64,000 nucleotides of DNA from Streptomyces viridiviolaceus (GTDB lineage: Bacteria; Actinomycetota; Actinomycetes; Streptomycetales; Streptomycetaceae): the NCBI RefSeq assembly GCF_014650995.1, contig NZ_BMWA01000012.1:86178-150177 (forward strand), read 5' to 3'. Below the pieces are notes generated by a model. The model worked only from the letters and a program-made list of their open reading frames with translations. It ran no database searches and was not told the origin of the DNA. Positions 42,680-51,805 of the stretch are shown here, one piece after another (the stretch's first letter is position 1; each line of letters opens with the position of its first letter). A program made the translations under genes and the position numbers.

Positions 42680-44239
42680 GTGAACGACCGTCACCCGTCG
42701 GGGACCATGACCACCCCGGCCTCGGCTTCCGACGCCGACCCGGCGCACTACGCGTCGTACGGCACCGAGGAAGCCCAGTACGGCGACCTCACCACGTACG
42801 GCGGCTACGCCGCCACCGGTTTTGCCACTGGCCACCACGCCACGGCGGCCTTCCACGCGGACCCCCTGTTCGGCAACTTCCCGGGCCAGGACACCGGCGC
42901 GTACGACACCAGCGGCGCGTACGACACCACGGGTGCGTACGACGCCACCCAGTGGTCCACCGGCAGCCACCAGACCCTGGACTACGACCAGTACGCGGCC
43001 CCGCAGCACACCGCCTACGACACCGGCGCCTACGACGCGACCGCGTGGACGGCCGGGTACCAGCAGCCGGTCTCCGTGCCGGCGCAGGCCACCGGTGAGG
43101 CGAGCGGGCAGTGGGACACCGGAGCCTGGGCCCAGTCCGACCGGTCCGGCGAGCCGGCCGACCCGACCCAGCAATGGGAATGGGGCACGCAGACCTTCGG
43201 CACCGGTGTGTTCGACACCGGCGCCTACGACGCCACGCAGTGGAACTCGGACGGCACGGCGGAGAGCACCGCCGACAGCCCTCCCCCGCAGGACACCTAC
43301 GCCTCCCCGCCTCTCGACCAGCAGACGACGGCGACCTTCGCCCAGCTCCCGCAGGACGAGGAGCAGGACGAGTCCGCAGGGGACGACGAGTCGGCCGCCA
43401 CCGGCGAACTGCCCACCGTGACCACCCTGCTGGACGACCAGGAAGAGACCACCCCGGCCCGGATCCCGGCCCCTCGTGGCGCATCCCGCGGCGCGGCCCG
43501 TTCCCGCCGCCGTCAGCCCGCCAGGCGCTCGGCGCTGCTGACCGTCGCCGTTCCCTCGGCCTGTGTGATGGGCGTCGCCGGAATCGCCGCCGCGTCGGTC
43601 GGCAACCTCACCGGCGGCGACGAAGGCCAGGACACCACGGCGTCCGCGGCGGACGCGCAGCCGGTGAAACCGTCCACCGCCAACAACAAGCTGGACACCC
43701 AGCTCGCGAGCCTCTCCGCAGGCGCCGACGACTTCGCCGACCGGGCCAGCCGGACCCAGGAGCGCATCGACCTCAAGGCGCAGCAGGAGGCGGAGAAGAA
43801 GAAGGCGGCGGAGGAGGCGGCCCGCAAGGAACGGCTGCGTCCGAAGTTCGCGCTTCCGGTCGCTCAGCACGGACTGAGCGCGTACTACGGCCAGGCGGGC
43901 ATCAACTGGATGTCCGTGCACAGCGGCATCGACTTCCCCGTGTCGTACGGCACCACCGTGATGGCCGCGACCGACGGCACGGTCCGTACGCAGTGGAACA
44001 GCGCGTACGGCAACATGATGATCGTGACCGCGAAGGACGGCACGGAGACCTGGTACTGCCACCTCTCCAGTTACCGGGTGCCCTCCGGCACGACCGTGAA
44101 GGCGGGCGATGCGATCGCCTACTCCGGCAACTCGGGCAACTCCACCGGACCGCACCTGCACTTCGAGGTGCGACCCGCCGGCGGCTCGGCGATCGACCCG
44201 CTCTCGTGGCTGCGCAGCCACGGGCTCGAACCCTCGTGA
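42680..44239 (+). CDS. M23 family metallopeptidase with repetitive N-terminal region
   Basis: 519 aa, GTG start after GAGAAG. The N-terminal 240 residues are Asp/Thr/Tyr/Gln-rich with repeats DTGAYD-x-T (GAYDTSGAYDTTGAYDATQW). A TM helix (ALLTVAVPSACVMGVAGIAAASV, about 290-312) is followed by a coiled-coil (DRASRTQERIDLKAQQEAEKKKAAEEAARKERL) and an M23 domain with zinc ligands His414 and Asp418 (HSGID) and His494 in HLHFE, plus catalytic His461/His492. Likely a peptidoglycan endopeptidase tethered to the membrane. Confidence 0.92.
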   Translation: MNDRHPSGTMTTPASASDADPAHYASYGTEEAQYGDLTTYGGYAATGFATGHHATAAFHADPLFGNFPGQDTGAYDTSGAYDTTGAYDATQWSTGSHQTLDYDQYAAPQHTAYDTGAYDATAWTAGYQQPVSVPAQATGEASGQWDTGAWAQSDRSGEPADPTQQWEWGTQTFGTGVFDTGAYDATQWNSDGTAESTADSPPPQDTYASPPLDQQTTATFAQLPQDEEQDESAGDDESAATGELPTVTTLLDDQEETTPARIPAPRGASRGAARSRRRQPARRSALLTVAVPSACVMGVAGIAAASVGNLTGGDEGQDTTASAADAQPVKPSTANNKLDTQLASLSAGADDFADRASRTQERIDLKAQQEAEKKKAAEEAARKERLRPKFALPVAQHGLSAYYGQAGINWMSVHSGIDFPVSYGTTVMAATDGTVRTQWNSAYGNMMIVTAKDGTETWYCHLSSYRVPSGTTVKAGDAIAYSGNSGNSTGPHLHFEVRPAGGSAIDPLSWLRSHGLEPS

Positions 44240-44267
44240 CGCAGTAACGTCCCACCGGACAGGTGGG

Positions 44268-44293
44268 CGGGCCCCGCCGGTCGGCGGGGCCCG
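44268..44293. terminator. bidirectional terminator between M23 gene and pcrA
   Basis: 12-bp perfect arms CGGGCCCCGCCG and complement with a minimal loop, between convergent stops. Confidence 0.75.
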
Positions 44294-44298
44294 TGCCG

Positions 44299-46782
44299 TC
44301 AGAGCTTCTCCACCGGCGCGTACCGCAGCAGCAGGCGCTTGGGCTTGGTGTCCCCGAAGTCGATCGTCGCCTCGGCGTTCGCCCCCGTGCCCTTCACCGC
44401 GACCACGGTGCCGAGTCCGAACTGGTCGTGCGTGACCCGGTCGCCCACCGCCAGCGAGACCGTCGGCTTCTCGGCGGTGGTCCGGCGGGTGGCGAAGCCG
44501 GACGCGCCCGACGCCGAGGAGCGGGAGCGGGACGACGACAGTGAGGCCGCCACACCCGAGACCGGCCCGGAGGACGAGGGCGCGCTCGCCCCGGTCCGCT
44601 TCCACTCCACGTGGGGCGCCGGGATCTCCTCGAGGAAACGCGAGGGCGGGTTGTACGAGGGCTGCCCCCAGGCGCTGCGCAGTGTCGAACGCGTCAGGTA
44701 CAGCCGTTCCTGCGCGCGGGTGATGCCGACGTACGCCAGGCGCCGCTCCTCCTCCAGTTCCTTGGTCTGGCCGAGGGCGCGCATGTGCGGGAAGACGCCG
44801 TCCTCCATGCCGGTGAGGAAGACGACCGGGAACTCCAGGCCCTTGGCGGTGTGCAGGGTCATCAGGGTGACGACCCCGTCGCCGTCCTCCTCGTCGGGGA
44901 TCTGGTCGGAGTCCGCGACCAGCGCGACCTTCTCCAGGAAGTCGGCCAGGGTCCCGGCCTCCTCGCCCTCGGCCCGCTCCTGCTCGAACTCCAGGGCGAC
45001 GGCCGCGAGTTCCTGCAGGTTCTCGATGCGGGTCTCGTCCTGCGGGTCGGTGGACGCCTGCAACTCCGCCAGGTAGCCGGTGCGTTCGAGGATGGCCTCC
45101 AGCACGGTCGCCGGTCCGGCGCCGGACTCGACGATCGTCCGGAGGTCCTCCATGAGCGTGTTGAACCGCTTGACGGCGTTCGCGGAGCGCGCGGCCATGC
45201 CGTACGCCTCGTCCACGCGCTTGAGCGCCTGCGGGAAGCTGATCTTCTCGCGCTGGGCGAGGGCGTCGATCATCGCCTCGGCCCGGTCGCCGATGCCCCG
45301 CTTGGGGACGTTGAGGATGCGGCGCAGCGGCACCGAGTCCTCGGGGTTGGCCAGCACCCGCAGGTAGGCCAGGACGTCCCGGACCTCCTTGCGCTCGTAG
45401 AAGCGGACCCCGCCGACGACCTTGTAGGGCAGGCCGACGCGGATGAAGACCTCTTCGAAGACACGGGACTGGGCGTTGGTGCGGTAGAAGACGGCGACGT
45501 CGCCGGCCTTCGCCTGCCCCGCGTCGGTGAGGCGGTCTATCTCGTCGGCGACGAACTGCGCCTCGTCGTGCTCGGTGTCGGCGACGTACCCGGTGATCCG
45601 CGAGCCGGCGCCCTGGTTGGTCCAGAGGTTCTTGGGGCGGCGGGACTCGTTGCGCTCGATGACGGCGTTGGCCGCGCTGAGGATCGTCTGGGTGGAGCGG
45701 TAGTTCTGCTCCAGCAGGATCGTCGTCGCGTCCGGGTAGTCCTCCTCGAACTGGAGGATGTTGCGGATGGTGGCGCCGCGGAAGGCGTAGATCGACTGGT
45801 CGGCGTCGCCCACCACGCACAGCTCGGCGGGCGGGACCTCGGCCTCCGGCGGCACGTCGACGGGGTGCTCGGTGGTGCCGACGAGCTCGCGCACCAGGGC
45901 GTACTGGGCGTGGTTGGTGTCCTGGTACTCGTCGACGAGGACGTGCCGGAAACGGCGGCGGTAGTGCTCGGCGACGTCCGGGAAGGCGCGGAGCAGGTTG
46001 ACCGTCGTCATGATCAGGTCGTCGAAGTCGAGGGCGTTGGCCTCGCGCAGCCGCGACTGGTACAGGGCGTACGCCTGGGCGAGGGTCTTCTCGAAGCCGT
46101 CGGCGGCCTGGGCGGCGAAGTCCTCCTCGTCGATCAGCTCGTTCTTCAGGTTGCTGATCTTGGCACTGAAGGACTTCGGCGGGAAGCGCTTGGGGTCCAG
46201 GTCGAGATCACGGCAGACGAGCGCCATCAGACGCTTGGAGTCGGCGGCGTCGTAGATGGAGAACGACGACGTGAAGCCGAGCCTCTTGGACTCCCGGCGC
46301 AGGATGCGCACGCACGCGCTGTGGAACGTCATCACCCACATCGCGTTCGCGCGCGGGCCGACGAGGTGCTCGACGCGCTCCTTCATCTCGCCCGCGGCCT
46401 TGTTGGTGAAGGTGATCGCGAGGATCTGGCCGGGGTGGACGCCCCGGTCGGCCAGCAGGTGGGCGATGCGATGGGTGAGCACGCGGGTCTTGCCGGAGCC
46501 GGCACCGGCCACGATGAGCAGGGGGGAGCCGGAGTGGACGACGGCGGCGCGCTGGTTGTCGTTCAGCCCCTCCAGGAGCGCGGCCGGGTCCGTCGCGGGG
46601 CGGGGGGCGCCGTCCCGGTAGTGCGTGTCCCGCTCCGGTGGCACGTCGAACTTCCCGCCGAACAGATCGTCCGGGACCGACTCCGGAAGGTGATCGTCCT
46701 CGGGCGGCGGCGGGGGTTCCTCCTCGTGCCCGCGGGGGGCCTGGAGGCTCGCCAGGAAGCTGTCGTCAAAGAGGCTGCTCAT
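44299..46782 (-). CDS. pcrA: ATP-dependent DNA helicase PcrA/UvrD
   Basis: 827-aa superfamily 1A helicase, 3'-5', for repair and clearing of blocked forks. A 70-residue acidic/Pro N terminus precedes the Q-motif LNDNQRAAV, Walker A GAGSGKT (93-99), Walker B VDEYQDTN, GDADQSIYAFRGA, LEQNYRSTQTIL and VTLMTLHTAKGLEFPVVFLTGMEDG. The C terminus has a PcrA-type Tudor-like tail (VGDRVTHDQFGLGTVVAVKGTGANAEATIDFGDTKPKRLLLRYAPVEKL). A DNA-damage-type promoter abuts the ATG. Confidence 0.97.
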   Translation of the reverse strand: MSSLFDDSFLASLQAPRGHEEEPPPPPEDDHLPESVPDDLFGGKFDVPPERDTHYRDGAPRPATDPAALLEGLNDNQRAAVVHSGSPLLIVAGAGSGKTRVLTHRIAHLLADRGVHPGQILAITFTNKAAGEMKERVEHLVGPRANAMWVMTFHSACVRILRRESKRLGFTSSFSIYDAADSKRLMALVCRDLDLDPKRFPPKSFSAKISNLKNELIDEEDFAAQAADGFEKTLAQAYALYQSRLREANALDFDDLIMTTVNLLRAFPDVAEHYRRRFRHVLVDEYQDTNHAQYALVRELVGTTEHPVDVPPEAEVPPAELCVVGDADQSIYAFRGATIRNILQFEEDYPDATTILLEQNYRSTQTILSAANAVIERNESRRPKNLWTNQGAGSRITGYVADTEHDEAQFVADEIDRLTDAGQAKAGDVAVFYRTNAQSRVFEEVFIRVGLPYKVVGGVRFYERKEVRDVLAYLRVLANPEDSVPLRRILNVPKRGIGDRAEAMIDALAQREKISFPQALKRVDEAYGMAARSANAVKRFNTLMEDLRTIVESGAGPATVLEAILERTGYLAELQASTDPQDETRIENLQELAAVALEFEQERAEGEEAGTLADFLEKVALVADSDQIPDEEDGDGVVTLMTLHTAKGLEFPVVFLTGMEDGVFPHMRALGQTKELEEERRLAYVGITRAQERLYLTRSTLRSAWGQPSYNPPSRFLEEIPAPHVEWKRTGASAPSSSGPVSGVAASLSSSRSRSSASGASGFATRRTTAEKPTVSLAVGDRVTHDQFGLGTVVAVKGTGANAEATIDFGDTKPKRLLLRYAPVEKL

Positions 46783-46791
46783 CGCTCTACG

Positions 46792-46814
46792 AGTCTAGGG
46801 CGCCCCACCGACAA
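46792..46814 (-). promoter_or_regulatory. PafBC-type DNA-damage promoter of pcrA
   Basis: Minus-strand TTGTCGGTG, 8 nt (GGGCGCCC), TAGACT: an exact match to TTGTCRGTG-N8-TAnnnT. The start point would be about 46785, within a few bases of the ATG at 46782, giving a leaderless or near-leaderless message. Confidence 0.75.
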
Positions 46815-47039
46815 CCTGCCGCCGTCCGGAAAACCTGGCCGGTATGTCCCGGACCGGCACAGCACTGACACGCGGCGTCACCCAGCGTGAACCCCGGAGC
46901 CGAGGTCACGAAAATGTATCGGGCATATCACCCACCAACCTTCACAGGCGCCACACGAGTTGGCTACGGTGCGGGCGGGCCGTGCGACCCCCACCGGCGA
47001 ACCCCGCCGGGCCGCGCGGCCTCCGCCGAGTCCGGCACG

Positions 47040-47184
47040 CGCCCGCGCAGCGACCGGAGCCGGGGACCCACCGAGACATTGGGGTGAATCGGCCCACACC
47101 TTCGTGGCGGGCCGTAGGGCAACCCTTCCGAACCACCCCCGCCCGAACCCGACAGCTAACCCGGTAGGCGGTTCAGGGAAGGAG
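47040..47184 (+). promoter_or_regulatory. c-di-AMP (ydaO-yuaA) riboswitch upstream of NlpC/P60 gene
   Basis: Conserved aptamer blocks appear in order: AGCGACCGGAGCCGGGGACCC, TTGGGGTGAATCGGCCC, GGGCCGTAGGGCAACCCTTCCGAACC, and CCCGAACCCGACAGCTAACCCGGTAGGCGG. These match the ydaO/yuaA RNA, which in actinobacteria precedes wall hydrolase genes. The aptamer ends next to GGGAAGGAG, the RBS, so the 3' stem or the RBS may be sequestered. c-di-AMP binding usually turns expression off. Confidence 0.93.
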
Positions 47185-47196
47185 TCGCCTCACTTG

Positions 47197-48384
47197 GTGT
47201 CGCACCGCAAGCCGCGCCCCTCGGGCACGCGCGTCGCAGGCATACGGACCCCCGCGCTGGCCACGGCCGCCCTCACCTCCGTGGCGCTGCTCTCGCAGTC
47301 GGCCAACGCCGCCCCCTCCGACGACAGGCCGAGCCTGGAAGAGGTCGAGAAGAAGGTCGACGACCTGTACCGCCAGGCGGGGGCGGCGACGGAGAAGTAC
47401 AACGCGGCCAAGGAGAAGACCACCAAGCAGCGCAAGCGCGTCGACACCCTCCTCGACGACGTCGCCCAGCGCACCCAGCGGCTCAACGAGGCGCGTGAGG
47501 AGCTGGGGTCCTTCGCCGCCGCCCAGTACCGCACGGGCACCGCCGTCCCCGACACCGCGACCTTCCTGCTCGCGGACTCGCCGCAGGACTACTTCGACCA
47601 GAACCAGCTGATGAACCGGCTCACCGGCCGTCAGAAGGAAGCGGTCGACGACTACATCACGCAGCAGTCCGAGACGATGGAGAAGCGGCGGGAGGCCACC
47701 GAGAGCCTCGAGACGCTCACCGACTCGCAGGACGACCTGAAGACGGCCAAGGCCACCGTCCAGAAGAAGCTCGCCACCGCGCGCGAGCTGCTGTCGACGC
47801 TGACCGCCGAGGAGAAGGCCCGGCTCGCGGCGATCGAGAAGAAGAAGCAGGAGGAGGCCGCCCGCAAGGCCGAGGAGCTCGCCCGGCAGCAGGCCGAGGA
47901 ACAGCAGCGGCAGGAACAGGAGCGCGAGCAGGCCGCCCAGCAGGAGAGCGGCTCGTCCGGCAGCTCCGGCGGCTCCGGGGAGACCGCCACGGACACCGGA
48001 TCGTCCGCGTCCGACTCCTCGTACGCCACCAAGGCCGAGAAGGCGCTCGCCTTCGCCCGCGCCCAGATCGGCAAGCCGTACGTCTGGGGCGCCACGGGCC
48101 CCGACTCCTACGACTGCTCCGGCCTCACCCAGGCCGCCTGGAAGGCCGCGGACGTCACACTGCCGCGCACCACCTACGACCAGGTCGCGGCCGGCACGAC
48201 GGTCCCGATCTCCCAGGCACAACCCGGCGACCTGGTCTTCTTCTACGACGACGTCACCCACGTCGGCCTCTACATCGGCAACGGCATGATGATCCACGCC
48301 CCGAAGCCGGGCACGTACGTGCGCGAGGAGTCGGTCTACTACGACGGCGAGTCGTCGATCCACAGCGTGGTGCGCCCGGCCTGA
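47197..48384 (+). CDS. NlpC/P60 cell-wall endopeptidase (riboswitch-controlled)
   Basis: 395 aa. The signal peptide ends SQSANA-AP (about 38). A long coiled-coil region (about 45-255: LEEVEKKVDDLYRQAGAATEKYNAAKEK through EEKARLAAIEKKKQEEAARKAEELARQQAEEQQ) may keep the enzyme inactive until engaged. The NlpC/P60 domain has Cys307 (YDCSG), His355 (HVGLYIG) and His367 (IHAPKPG). Cleaves stem-peptide bonds in peptidoglycan. GTG at 47197 chosen; TTG at 47194 is better spaced from GGAAGGAG and remains possible. Confidence 0.95.
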   Translation: MSHRKPRPSGTRVAGIRTPALATAALTSVALLSQSANAAPSDDRPSLEEVEKKVDDLYRQAGAATEKYNAAKEKTTKQRKRVDTLLDDVAQRTQRLNEAREELGSFAAAQYRTGTAVPDTATFLLADSPQDYFDQNQLMNRLTGRQKEAVDDYITQQSETMEKRREATESLETLTDSQDDLKTAKATVQKKLATARELLSTLTAEEKARLAAIEKKKQEEAARKAEELARQQAEEQQRQEQEREQAAQQESGSSGSSGGSGETATDTGSSASDSSYATKAEKALAFARAQIGKPYVWGATGPDSYDCSGLTQAAWKAADVTLPRTTYDQVAAGTTVPISQAQPGDLVFFYDDVTHVGLYIGNGMMIHAPKPGTYVREESVYYDGESSIHSVVRPA

Positions 48385-48410
48385 CCCGCGCCGATCCCTA
48401 CGATCGGCCC

Positions 48411-49410
48411 ATGTCGTCCGGGACCTGCCCCCTGCGCGCCTGGTGGGCTCAGCGTCCACCGGCGGCCGGGGCCGCCGTGATGGCGACCGGCATCGTGTCG
48501 GTCGGCCCGCACCTGACAGGACACGAGTTCCTGTCCCGGGTCGCGCTGGTCCTGGCCTGCGCCGCCTGGCTGGGGCTGGCGGTGAACTTCGTGTCGCTGC
48601 TGCTCCACCGCGCGACGTGGATCACGCAGGCGGGGACGCCGGGCGCGCTCACCGCCGTCGCCGCGACGACCGTGCTCGGCACCCGTTTCTCCCTGCTCGG
48701 CCGGCAGCCCCTGGCCGAGGCGCCGCCGGCGCTGGCCGCGGTGCTGTGGCCGGGGGGCTGCTCCTGCTCGTCGTACGGCACTGGGAACGGCGTATGCGGG
48801 GGGTGTTCCTGGGATGTGCGGCGGCGGAGGGGCTCGCCGTGCTCGGTGCCACGCCGGCCGCGGCCACCTCGACGGCGTGGCTCGCGCATGCGGCTCTGGT
48901 GCCGTTCCGGCTCGGGCTCGCGCTCTATCTGATCGCGCTCTTCCGCTTCACCCCCCGGCAGGTCGCCCACGGCGCCGGGGACCACTGGGTCGCGGGCGGC
49001 GCGCTCGCCATCTCGGCGCTCGCGGGGTCCGAGCTGCTCGCCGCCGAGACCGGCATGTACCTGTGGAACGCCGACGACCGCGACGTCCTGCGCGACGTGA
49101 CCGTCACGCTGCTCGTGCTCGACCTCGCCTGGTACGCCGTACTGCTCGTCGCCGAGTTCGGGTGGCCGCGAACCGCTACGACGTCCGCCGCTGGTCGACC
49201 GTCTTCCCGCTCGGCATGACGGCGGCGGCGACGCTGTCCGTCGCCGCCGCCGTCGACGTCCCGTGGCTGGACGGGCCCGGTCAGGTGCTGCTGTGGGTCG
49301 CGGTGGCCGCCTGGCCGACGGTCGCCGCGGGGGCGGTCGTCTCGGCCCGGGCCGCGCTGCGGTCCACGGGCGCCGACGCCCCGGAGGTCAGGTCCACAGC
49401 ACCGCGATGA
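48411..49410 (+). pseudogene. TDT-family (TehA/C4-dicarboxylate-type) transporter with two frameshifts
   Basis: The N-terminal part (MSSGTCPLRAWW, MATGIVSVGPHL, several TM helices) reads in one frame to about 48757. It continues with LLLLVVRHWERRMRGVFLGCAAAEGL in a second frame, and from about 49160 with VAANRYDVRRWSTVFPLGMTAAATL in a third, ending at the stop 49408-49410. Both shifts equal loss of one base, the first in a run of six G (48752-48757), the second at TTCGGGTGG (49157-49165). Corrected, it would be a 330-residue, roughly ten-helix protein of the tellurite-resistance/dicarboxylate transporter family. Confidence 0.78.
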
Positions 49411-49741
49411 AGATGTTCGCCAGGGTCAGCAGGCCCACCAGGCCGAACAGGGGCTTGTCCACCTTCTCGTCGTCCCGCTTCACGTAGACGAGGCCGAGGA
49501 TCACGATCAGCACGGCCAGCTTCACGCCGATCTTGATGTTGTTCACCGACTGGTCGTCGGCCTGGTTGAGGCCGACCAGGATCACTCCCGTGACCAGCAT
49601 CGTCAGCGCGCCGTGCAGCATCGCCGGGCCGAAGCGGGCCGTCCCCTGGCCCATCGCCTTCATCTGGGTCAGGAAGCCTCCGAGGAGCGCCGCGATACCG
49701 ACGATGTGCAGGCCGACGAAGAGGTGGATGAGTACGTCCAT
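49388..49741 (-). CDS. small four-helix membrane protein
   Basis: 117 aa: MDVLIHLFVGLHIVGIAALLGGFLTQMKAMG, then FGPAMLHGALTMLVTGVILVGLN, IKIGVKLAVLIVILGLVYVKRDDEKVD and FGLVGLLTLANIFIAVLWT form four TM helices. Its 3' end overlaps the convergent transporter pseudogene by 23 nt. The ATG at 49741 has a weak RBS. Function unknown. Confidence 0.8.
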   Translation of the reverse strand: MDVLIHLFVGLHIVGIAALLGGFLTQMKAMGQGTARFGPAMLHGALTMLVTGVILVGLNQADDQSVNNIKIGVKLAVLIVILGLVYVKRDDEKVDKPLFGLVGLLTLANIFIAVLWT

Positions 49742-49992
49742 GAGGCCGGAGCCTAATGAGGCCCCCGGACAGGCTCCGACACCGGGCCCGCCGGCAAGAA
49801 GGCGCCCTGCACGCTCTAGTCGCATATATGCGACGGACCGCCGATCACATACGGTCACGCAGTGACTCTCTCGTGTCACTTCCGCACATCCCGTCACCGT
49901 CCCGGCGCGGCCGGGCCTAGCGTCCTGCACCGGACGACCGGATCCGCACGGACCGGGCGGTCGTACGAGTCGTGGAAGGACGTGGATCACTG

Positions 49993-51042
49993 GTGGCAGC
50001 GCACCGCAGGCCACGACAGCGCGCGACGGGCGGCGGGGCGGCCCGGACCGCCGCCACGATCACGCTCGCGGGCGCGGCGACCGCGACCGGGCTGGGCGGG
50101 ACGGGGCATGCCGAGCCGGACCCGACACCCGAGCAGGTCGGGGCCAGGGTCGACAGGCTGTACCAGGAGGCGGAGGTCGCCACCGAGAAGTACAACGGCG
50201 CCAAGGAGAAGGCGGACGCCGCCGAGCGGCGGCTGGAGGGACTGCGGGACGAGGCGGCCCGCAAGGAGGACCGCCTGAACACGGCACGGGAGGCGCTGGG
50301 TTCGGTCGCCGCGGCGCAGTACCGCAGCGGCGGCCTCGACCCCGCGCTGCAGCTCGCGCTCTCCGCCGACCCCGACCGGTACCTCGACGGCGCCGCGTTC
50401 GTGGAACGCGCGGGCAGCCGCCAGACGGCCGCAGTCGAGAAGGTGCGCAAGCAGCTGCGGGAGATCGAGCGGCTGCGCGGAGCCGCCCGCGTCGAGCTGA
50501 GCTCGCTGAAGTCGCGGCAGGCCGAGCTGAAACGGCACCGGAAGACGATCACCGACAAGCTGGGCGCGGCACGCCGGCTGCTGTCCCGGCTCACGGCGGA
50601 GGAACGCGCCGGACTCGGCCACGGCGCGGACCGCGCCTCACGATCGCCGTCGGGAGCGCGCGAGGGCCTGTCCGCCTCGGCACAGGCGCCCGACTCCCGC
50701 GCCGCGGCCGCCGTGTCGTACGCCCACCAGAAGCTCGGCAGCCCCTACGTGTGGGGCGCGACCGGACCGGACGCCTTCGACTGCTCGGGCCTCATCCAGG
50801 CCGCCTACCGCGCGGCCGGTGTCTCCCTGCCCCGCACGACCTACGCGCAGATCGACGCCGGCCGCCGCGTCGCCCGCTCCGAACTTCTCCCCGGCGACCT
50901 GGTGTTCTTCTACTCGGGCATCAGCCACGTCGGCATCTACGTCGGCGACGGACAGATGATCCACGCCCCGAACCCCTCGGCACCGGTGCGCCTGGCACCG
51001 GTCGACCAGATGCCGTTCGCCGGGGCGACCCGGGTGGTGTGA
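49993..51042 (+). CDS. NlpC/P60 cell-wall endopeptidase (second copy)
   Basis: 349 aa, paralogue of the enzyme at 47197 with the same plan: signal peptide ending GGTGHA-EP (about 35), coiled-coil (VGARVDRLYQEAEVATEKYNGAKEKADAAERRLEGL onwards), short linker, NlpC/P60 domain with Cys264 (FDCSG), His312 (HVGIYVG) and His324 (IHAPNPS). It lacks the Gln-rich stretch of its partner and has no riboswitch in its 250-bp leader, so the two should be regulated differently. GTG start after GGAAGGACG. Confidence 0.92.
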   Translation: MAAHRRPRQRATGGGAARTAATITLAGAATATGLGGTGHAEPDPTPEQVGARVDRLYQEAEVATEKYNGAKEKADAAERRLEGLRDEAARKEDRLNTAREALGSVAAAQYRSGGLDPALQLALSADPDRYLDGAAFVERAGSRQTAAVEKVRKQLREIERLRGAARVELSSLKSRQAELKRHRKTITDKLGAARRLLSRLTAEERAGLGHGADRASRSPSGAREGLSASAQAPDSRAAAAVSYAHQKLGSPYVWGATGPDAFDCSGLIQAAYRAAGVSLPRTTYAQIDAGRRVARSELLPGDLVFFYSGISHVGIYVGDGQMIHAPNPSAPVRLAPVDQMPFAGATRVV

Positions 51043-51061
51043 GCCGTCCGGCCGCAGGCCG

Positions 51062-51805
51062 TCACACCAGCCGGCGTGCCGTCGCCCAGCGGGTCAGCTC
51101 GTGCCGGTTGGACAGCTGGAGCTTGCGCAGCACCGCCGAGACATGGGACTCGACCGTCTTCACGGAGATGTACAGCTGCTTGGCGATCTCCTTGTACGCG
51201 TAACCGCGGGCGATGAGCCGCAGCACCTCGCGCTCCCGCTGCGTCAGGCGGTCGAGGTCCTCGTCCACCGGCGGGGCGTCGGTGGAGGCGAAGGCGTCGA
51301 GGACGAAGCCGGCCAGGCGCGGGGAGAAGACCGCGTCGCCCTCCTGGACGCGGAAGACGGAGTCGACGAGGTCCGAGCCGGTGATCGTCTTGGTCACGTA
51401 TCCCCTGGCGCCGCCCCGGATCACGCCGATCACGTCCTCCGCCGCGTCCGAGACAGACAGGGCGAGAAAGCGCACGGGCTGCTCGGCGTCGGCCATCAGC
51501 GGAGCGCAGCGGCGCAGGACCTCCACCCCGCCGCCGCCCGGCAGGTGCACGTCGAGGAGCACCACCTCGGGCCGGGTCGCGGTGATCACCGTGACCGCCT
51601 GGTCGACGTCGGCGGCCTCGCCGACGACCTCGACGCCGGTCTGCGCGGTCTGGCCGATCTCGGCCTGGACGCCCGTGCGGAACATCCGGTGGTCGTCGAC
51701 GAGGACCACCCGCACATGGCGCCCTTCCGCGCCGCCCGCCGTCCGCGCGGACTCGGCCGCCTCGTCCGCTCCCGCCGTTCCGTGTCCCTCGGTCGGGTCG
51801 CTCAT
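51062..51805 (-). CDS. NarL/LuxR-type response regulator
   Basis: 247 aa. Receiver domain with VDDH (36-39), phosphoacceptor Asp85 in VVLLDVHLPG and a conserved Lys in GYVTKTITG; C-terminal LuxR HTH (LTQREREVLRLIARGYAYKEIAKQLYISVKTVESHVSAVLRKLQLSNR, about 183-232). Its start overlaps the kinase stop by 4 nt, so it is the kinase's partner. The likely target is the divergent PspC gene and the operon itself. Confidence 0.95.
   Translation of the reverse strand: MSDPTEGHGTAGADEAAESARTAGGAEGRHVRVVLVDDHRMFRTGVQAEIGQTAQTGVEVVGEAADVDQAVTVITATRPEVVLLDVHLPGGGGVEVLRRCAPLMADAEQPVRFLALSVSDAAEDVIGVIRGGARGYVTKTITGSDLVDSVFRVQEGDAVFSPRLAGFVLDAFASTDAPPVDEDLDRLTQREREVLRLIARGYAYKEIAKQLYISVKTVESHVSAVLRKLQLSNRHELTRWATARRLV

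Noticed and set aside
49742..49992. Second c-di-AMP riboswitch upstream of the NlpC/P60 gene at 49993
   Set aside because: None of the conserved ydaO blocks occur there.
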